The notes under the pieces are model-generated. The model was not told where the DNA came from and made no database searches. It saw nothing but the letters and a program-made list of their open reading frames with translations. This document shows positions 13,694 to 18,182 of a stretch of 18,182 nucleotides of DNA, piece after piece (the first letter of the stretch is position 1; every line of letters starts with the position of its first letter). Made by a program: the position numbers and the translations under genes. This stretch comes from Sphingomonadales bacterium. GTDB lineage: Bacteria; Bacteroidota; Bacteroidia; UBA7662. Where the stretch lies: assembly GCA_016872125.1 (NCBI GenBank), contig VHBD01000013.1:1-18182 (forward strand), written 5' to 3'.

Positions 13694-15690
13694 GGCTTGA
13701 TCCATAACAACGTGTCGTTCATTTGCCTTTGGATGATTCCTTGGTCAACAAGCCATTGCAAGGCGTAGGTTCTTCGCTGAATTTCGCTTGGAGCGGTTTG
13801 ATGAGGGCCAGGGTCCAATTGGCGCATTAATTCCAAAACATGGGTTGGTTTCTGTAACATGGGCCGTATTTTGTTTTGGAAATCCTGCATCTCTTGGCCA
13901 TTGAATTCGCCTTTGGGGGCCTGATTTTCAAGGCAAAGATCGCAAATTCCGCAAGGAGCGGATTGCGTTTCACCAAAGTAATGCAAAAGTCTTTGGCTTC
14001 GACAATCCTTGTGCAAGTCCTCCACCGTACCGGGCGGGTTCTCCAAGGTCATCATGGACTCCAAGGCTTGAAGTCGGTTTAACCGGGCTTCTTTGAGCAG
14101 CGTATAGGCCGAAGCCGGGATATGGATATGCGTCAAGGGTAGCCTTTCGGTAATCCAAACAATGCCCTGCTTGTCTGAACGGGGGACAAAGTCCAGGACC
14201 TGCAAGGCTTCCAATCGTCGAATGGCTTGAAGGATTGAAACGGCTGTTATCCCACTTTGACGAGCAAGGGCTCGTTCATCAAAGCGAACACCACGGTCGA
14301 GTATGCCGGGATAATTCCGTAACAATACATCGATATAGGGATCCAAGACCGGCTCTTGGACGCGCAGTTCGTAGAGCCTCCGCGCCGAAACCACAAACCG
14401 TACCCGGGCAGGTAACATGATTTCTTCTTGAATTCGAATGAGTTCTGCACGATGCAAGATTTGCATGGCATGGTAAACTTCTTTCTCGGGTATATCAAAG
14501 CGATGACAGAAGGCAGAGGCATCAAAATCAAAGCGTTGATCCAGGCCAGCCCCCACTGCCAAATTGCACCATAACCCCAAGGCCTGGTAAACCCGGTGGA
14601 TGCGTTCAATGGGAGGAAAGGCCTCTTCAATCCGACCCTTGGCTTCCTTGAGATCCTCCAGGGTCCAGGGCATGATGCAAATCCCGTCGCCGCCGTCCCT
14701 GCCGGCTCTTCCGGCCTCCTGGTAATATGCTTCAGGGGATTCAGGGATGTTCCAATGAAAAACCAAGCGAACATCGGGTTGATCGATGCCCATGCCAAAG
14801 GCTGAGGTGCATACCATGATAGGAAATTCATGGCTCATCCATGATTTCTGACGTAAGTCGCGCAATTCAGGTGTTAGACCTGCATGGTAGGCTTGGGCCG
14901 GATACCCGTGTTTCGACAACCAAAGGGCAATTTCCTGGCTTTGAGAACGGGAACGGGTATAGACCAAGGCTTTTCCTTGCAAGGTCCCCAAGAAGTCCAG
15001 AAGAAGTTTGTGTTTGGAATGGGTTAGTGGCCAAGAATAATGCAGCCTTGGCCTTGCAAAAGTTTGCCTGAAAACCACAGGCCTGTACATCCCCAATCGC
15101 TCACATATTTCGTCGCAAACTGCAGGGGTTGCGGAGGCTGTAAGGGCTAGGGTGGTAAGACCTTTGTTGTTGGGAGGATTTGGAGCGGATAGGCTAGCTT
15201 TGAATTCACCAATGCGCTGATATTCAGGACGGAAATCATGCCCCCACTGGGCAATGCAGTGCGCCTCATCGACCGCCAGCAAGGTTAGGTTCCAGGGTCT
15301 GCAACGGGTGAGAAAATCTTGATTGTCAAGGCGTTCTGGAGAGAGGTACAGAAATTGCAATTGACCCGTATCGGCCTTGCCAAGGATCTCCTCGGATTCC
15401 TCTCGAGTGAGTCCGGAGATCAAGGCCTCTGCCGAGATGCCAAGGCGGTGTAGGGCACGGACTTGATCTTTCATCAAGGCAACAAGGGGAGTGACCACGA
15501 TGCACAGTCCTCCCAGGGCCAGGGCTGGAATTTGGTAACACAATGATTTACCACCGCCTGTGGCAAGCAATGCCAGGGTATCCCTTCCCTGAAGAACCGA
15601 TTTGATGATCTCTTCTTGCCCTGGCCTGAATGCTTCGTATCCCCAATAGTGGCGAAGAATTTTCCGGGGTTCAGGGATTGGGCGGTTCAT
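13690..15690 (-). CDS. recQ: RecQ-type ATP-dependent DNA helicase
   Basis: This is a 3'-to-5' superfamily 2 helicase acting in recombination and replication repair. From the ATG at 15690 it has 666 residues. A GTG at 15717 is possible but adds nine residues not expected before the ILRHYWGYEAFRPGQ block. Helicase motifs are Walker A TGGGKS at 44-49, DEAH at 141-144 and YYQEAGRAGRDGGDG at 322-336. The C-terminal order differs from E. coli RecQ: a winged-helix-like region (about 360-530) comes first. The zinc-binding cysteines 563, 580, 583 and 586 (DCRSQRLLHYFGE, CGICDLC) come after it. No HRDC domain is seen. A short final helical or winged segment ends in LLWIKP. This layout is known to me from bacteroidotal RecQ homologues. 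The start lies 20 bases inside the lolD-like gene, and the stop overlaps the next start as ATGA. Confidence 0.93.
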   Translation of the reverse strand: MNRPIPEPRKILRHYWGYEAFRPGQEEIIKSVLQGRDTLALLATGGGKSLCYQIPALALGGLCIVVTPLVALMKDQVRALHRLGISAEALISGLTREESEEILGKADTGQLQFLYLSPERLDNQDFLTRCRPWNLTLLAVDEAHCIAQWGHDFRPEYQRIGEFKASLSAPNPPNNKGLTTLALTASATPAVCDEICERLGMYRPVVFRQTFARPRLHYSWPLTHSKHKLLLDFLGTLQGKALVYTRSRSQSQEIALWLSKHGYPAQAYHAGLTPELRDLRQKSWMSHEFPIMVCTSAFGMGIDQPDVRLVFHWNIPESPEAYYQEAGRAGRDGGDGICIMPWTLEDLKEAKGRIEEAFPPIERIHRVYQALGLWCNLAVGAGLDQRFDFDASAFCHRFDIPEKEVYHAMQILHRAELIRIQEEIMLPARVRFVVSARRLYELRVQEPVLDPYIDVLLRNYPGILDRGVRFDERALARQSGITAVSILQAIRRLEALQVLDFVPRSDKQGIVWITERLPLTHIHIPASAYTLLKEARLNRLQALESMMTLENPPGTVEDLHKDCRSQRLLHYFGETQSAPCGICDLCLENQAPKGEFNGQEMQDFQNKIRPMLQKPTHVLELMRQLDPGPHQTAPSEIQRRTYALQWLVDQGIIQRQMNDTLLWIKP

Positions 15691-16384
15691 GCTGCAAATC
15701 AGATAAAGAGATTTCACCCAAGGTACCTCCCTGCAGGCGAAACACGCGATCGGCTTTGGCGGCCAGCCCAGGGTTATGGGTCACCACCAACAAGGTTTGT
15801 TGAAATTTGGAGCTGAGCTCACCGAACAATTGATGCAAATCGTGGGCCTGATTTTGGTCCAAATTACCCGAGGGCTCGTCGGCTAGGATCAAATCAGGAC
15901 GGTTCATCAAGGCCCTTGCCACGGCAAATCGCTGTTGTTCTCCCCCAGAGAGGGTGGAGGGTTTGTGCTTCAATCGCTCTGCAACACCCAGAATTTCAGC
16001 TAATTCGTGGGCTCTGGTGACTGCAGTTTCATGGTCATTGCCTGCGATAAGGGCGGGAATTAATAAATTCTCTTCGGCAGTAAATTCAGGCAGCAACAGG
16101 GCTTGTTGGAAAACAAATCCCAATTTGCGACTACGGAAATCAGCCAGTGCATTGCCGCTTAAGCCGCTAAGCAAGTGACCGCCCAAGCGAATTTCGCCGG
16201 AATTGGCCGGTTGCAGACCGCCTAACACATGCAACAAGGTGCTCTTGCCTGCACCGGATGGCCCTACAACGGCGATAAGCTCCCCAATCCGGATTTCGAA
16301 AGAAACATTGTGAAGCAAATGAAGCTCTCCATACGCTTTGGAGACATGCTTAACCTCAACGGCCAAGGGGGCATTCGCTTGCAT
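15671..16384 (-). CDS. lolD: LolD-like ABC-transporter ATPase (lipoprotein release)
   Basis: This 237-residue single ABC cassette resembles LolD, the ATPase of the LolCDE complex that extracts outer-membrane lipoproteins from the inner membrane. Walker A GPSGAGKST is at 41-49, the Q-loop is in FVFQQALLLPEFTAEENL, signature LSGGEQQRFAVARAL starts at 145, Walker B LILADEPSGNLD at 165-176, and the switch His203 is in VVTHNP. The family also includes MacB-type and other small exporter ATPases, so the Lol assignment is likely but not certain. No permease gene is adjacent. The ATG at 16384 lies 11 bases after the gyrB stop. A TTG at 16399 overlapping that stop as TTGA is the alternative and would add five residues. 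It lies inside the minus-strand gyrB cluster and overlaps recQ by 20 bases. Confidence 0.85.
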   Translation of the reverse strand: MQANAPLAVEVKHVSKAYGELHLLHNVSFEIRIGELIAVVGPSGAGKSTLLHVLGGLQPANSGEIRLGGHLLSGLSGNALADFRSRKLGFVFQQALLLPEFTAEENLLIPALIAGNDHETAVTRAHELAEILGVAERLKHKPSTLSGGEQQRFAVARALMNRPDLILADEPSGNLDQNQAHDLHQLFGELSSKFQQTLLVVTHNPGLAAKADRVFRLQGGTLGEISLSDLQHEPPNP

Positions 16385-16395
16385 GGGCTGTTCAA

Positions 16396-18182
16396 TCAAA
16401 TATCCAATTTGGCGTAGCGAGCATTTTGTTCAATGAATTCTCTGCGTGGTGGGACTTCGTCTCCCATAAGCATCGAGAATACCCGGTCAGCTTCGGCGGC
16501 ACTTTCGATGGTGACTTTGCGCAGGGTTCGGGTATCGGGGTTCATGGTGGTATCCCACAGCTGTTCTGCGTTCATTTCACCCAAACCCTTGTAGCGTTGA
16601 ATGTTCACGCTGCTTTCGGAACCACCTTTGGCCACTTCTTGAACCGCTTGAACGCGGTCCTCTTCGTTCCAAGCGTAGCGCTGTTGATTCCCCTTTTTGA
16701 CCAAATACAAAGGAGGAGTAGCAATAAAGATATGCGATGACTCAATGAGAGTCTTCATGTAACGGAAAAAGAACGTCAGAATTAGGGTGGTGATATGCGA
16801 CCCATCCACATCGGCATCCGTCATGATGATGATTTTGTGGTAACGGAGTTTGGAGATGTTCAAAGCCTTTTGATCGTCTTCGGTTCCCACGGTAACTCCC
16901 AATGCGGTGAAGATGTTACGGATTTCTTCGTTCTCGTAAATCTTGTGTTCCATGGCTTTTTCCACATTCAAGATCTTACCTCGAAGGGGTAGGATGGCCT
17001 GAAAGGCCCGGTTACGACCTTGCTTTGCTGTGCCACCCGCCGAGTCTCCTTCGACCAGGAAAATCTCGCAAAGGGAGGCATCGCGTTCGGAGCAGTCTGC
17101 GAGCTTGCCGGGCATGGAATTGCCTGACAGGACATTTTTGCGTTGAACAAGTTCTCTGGCCTTGCGCGCGGCATGTCTTGCGGTGGCAGCAAGGATGACC
17201 TTGGCAATGATTTGCTTGGCTTCGCGGGGGTTTTCCTCCAGATAATGGGATAGGGCTTCCGAAACAGCGGAATTCACAGCGCCCATAACTTCGTTGTTCC
17301 CCAGTTTGGTTTTGGTTTGCCCTTCGAATTGAGGTTCGGCTACCTTTACGGAAATGACGGCCGTTAATCCTTCGCGGAAATCATCCCCTGCAATATCAAA
17401 TTTAAGCTTGCTGGTCATCCCTTCTTTGTCGGCATAGTTCTTCAGGGTTCGGGTTAGGGCTTGTCGAAAACCGGCAATATGGGTTCCTCCTTCGTGGGTG
17501 TTGATGTTATTCACGTAGGAATGCACGTTCTCGGTGAAGGATGTGTTGTATTGCAAAGCCACTTCCACCGGCACAGGTCCTTTGGGGTTTTCGATGTATA
17601 TGGGTTGGGCCAGCAGAGATTCACGAGTTTGATCCAGGTAGGCGACAAATTCCTGCAGCCCCCCTTGGGAGTAAAAATCTTCTTGTCGGAAGGAGCCGTC
17701 CTCTAGCGTTTGACGCTCATCGGTGAGGCTGAGGTGAATCCCCTTGTTGAGGAACGATAATTCGCGAAGACGGGCAGCCAACGTGCTGTAATGGTATTCG
17801 GTATGTTGGAAAATCTCAGCATCGGGTTTGAATTCCACAATAGTCCCTCTGTAATCGGTGATACCCGCTTCACGGACGGCATACAGGGGTTTTCCGCAAT
17901 TGTATTCCTGCTCGTAAACGGTTCCATTGCGGTGCACGATGGCATGCAAATGGGCGCTCAGGGCGTTGACGCAGGATACGCCGACACCGTGCAGACCACC
18001 AGATACTTTGTAGCTGTCTTTGTCGAATTTCCCGCCGGCATGCAGGACGGTCATTACGACCTCCAAGGCGGAGCGTTTTTCTTTGGGGTGAATGTCGGTG
18101 GGGATACCACGACCGTTGTCCTTGACTCGGATACGGTTCCCTTCCAGAATACTTACTTCGATACGGTTACAGTGACCCGCCA
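16396..18182 (-). CDS. gyrB: DNA gyrase subunit B, 5' end beyond the window
   Basis: GyrB is the ATPase and TOPRIM subunit of gyrase, which introduces negative supercoils. The frame is open from the right edge (first full codon at 18180) to the stop at 16396, giving 594 residues. Roughly 50 N-terminal residues are missing, including the catalytic Glu and the magnesium-binding Asn of the ATPase. Visible elements are AGHCNRIEV, the ATP-binding KDNGRGIP, SGGLHGVGVSCVNALS, the central EGDSAGGTAKQGRNR, the metal-binding DADVDGSHI and the C-terminal PPRREFIEQNARYAKLDI. The shorter TOPRIM-tail region without the insertion of E. coli GyrB fits the roughly 650-residue class. Topoisomerase IV ParE is the main alternative, but QGRNRAFQAILPLRGKILNVEKA favours GyrB. 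It is the first visible gene of the minus-strand cluster. Confidence 0.95.
   Translation of the reverse strand, partial: AGHCNRIEVSILEGNRIRVKDNGRGIPTDIHPKEKRSALEVVMTVLHAGGKFDKDSYKVSGGLHGVGVSCVNALSAHLHAIVHRNGTVYEQEYNCGKPLYAVREAGITDYRGTIVEFKPDAEIFQHTEYHYSTLAARLRELSFLNKGIHLSLTDERQTLEDGSFRQEDFYSQGGLQEFVAYLDQTRESLLAQPIYIENPKGPVPVEVALQYNTSFTENVHSYVNNINTHEGGTHIAGFRQALTRTLKNYADKEGMTSKLKFDIAGDDFREGLTAVISVKVAEPQFEGQTKTKLGNNEVMGAVNSAVSEALSHYLEENPREAKQIIAKVILAATARHAARKARELVQRKNVLSGNSMPGKLADCSERDASLCEIFLVEGDSAGGTAKQGRNRAFQAILPLRGKILNVEKAMEHKIYENEEIRNIFTALGVTVGTEDDQKALNISKLRYHKIIIMTDADVDGSHITTLILTFFFRYMKTLIESSHIFIATPPLYLVKKGNQQRYAWNEEDRVQAVQEVAKGGSESSVNIQRYKGLGEMNAEQLWDTTMNPDTRTLRKVTIESAAEADRVFSMLMGDEVPPRREFIEQNARYAKLDI

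Noticed and set aside
14247..14831. 194-codon alternative-frame open reading frame on the same strand inside recQ
   Set aside because: It overlaps the conserved helicase frame with all motifs intact and shows no domain of its own.

Overview
The window reads as densely coded chromosomal DNA from a member of the Bacteroidota. Four things point there. PruA, FtsE, the RecQ-type helicase and the OmpA-TPR proteins match the forms I know from that phylum. Start codons lack clear Shine-Dalgarno sequences. Several gene starts are preceded by TAnnTTTG boxes, the Bacteroidota -7 promoter element. Base composition looks near 50% GC by eye, which does not fix a genus. There are no rRNA, tRNA, CRISPR, phage or insertion-sequence features, and no stretch over 300 bases without a gene.

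Layout from left to right. At 1-29 (minus) there may be the first nine codons of a divergent gene cut by the edge. pruA (85-1710, plus) oxidises glutamate semialdehyde in proline catabolism. It converges on hbd (1811-2737, minus), a 3-hydroxybutyryl-CoA dehydrogenase. Their 100-base gap holds a degenerate 17-bp tandem repeat and a strong hairpin. xseA (2816-4120, plus) and uvrC (4226-6028, plus) are DNA-repair nucleases separated by a short spacer with a 24-bp-period duplication.

At 6025-10476 (minus) lies a three-gene envelope cluster, transcribed in the order OmpA-TPR secreted protein, NlpC/P60 peptidoglycan hydrolase, OmpA-TPR lipoprotein. The two OmpA-TPR proteins are paralogues and share an unusual OmpA domain. 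This is the least described part of the window and the best candidate for a new system.

Divergent from it is ftsE (10579-11346), which abuts a GT4-fold glycosyltransferase gene (11347-12531) with no gap. That gene meets a second glycosyltransferase gene (12518-13693, minus) tail to tail with a 14-base overlap. The second one is the last gene of a tightly packed minus-strand cluster whose order of transcription is gyrB (5' end beyond the right edge), lolD-like ATPase, RecQ-type helicase, glycosyltransferase.

The themes are amino-acid and acyl-CoA catabolism, DNA repair and topology (XseA, UvrC, RecQ, GyrB), and envelope building (OmpA-TPR pair, NlpC/P60, FtsE, LolD, two glycosyltransferases). 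A functional link between LolD and the lipoprotein OmpA-TPR protein is plausible but inferred only.
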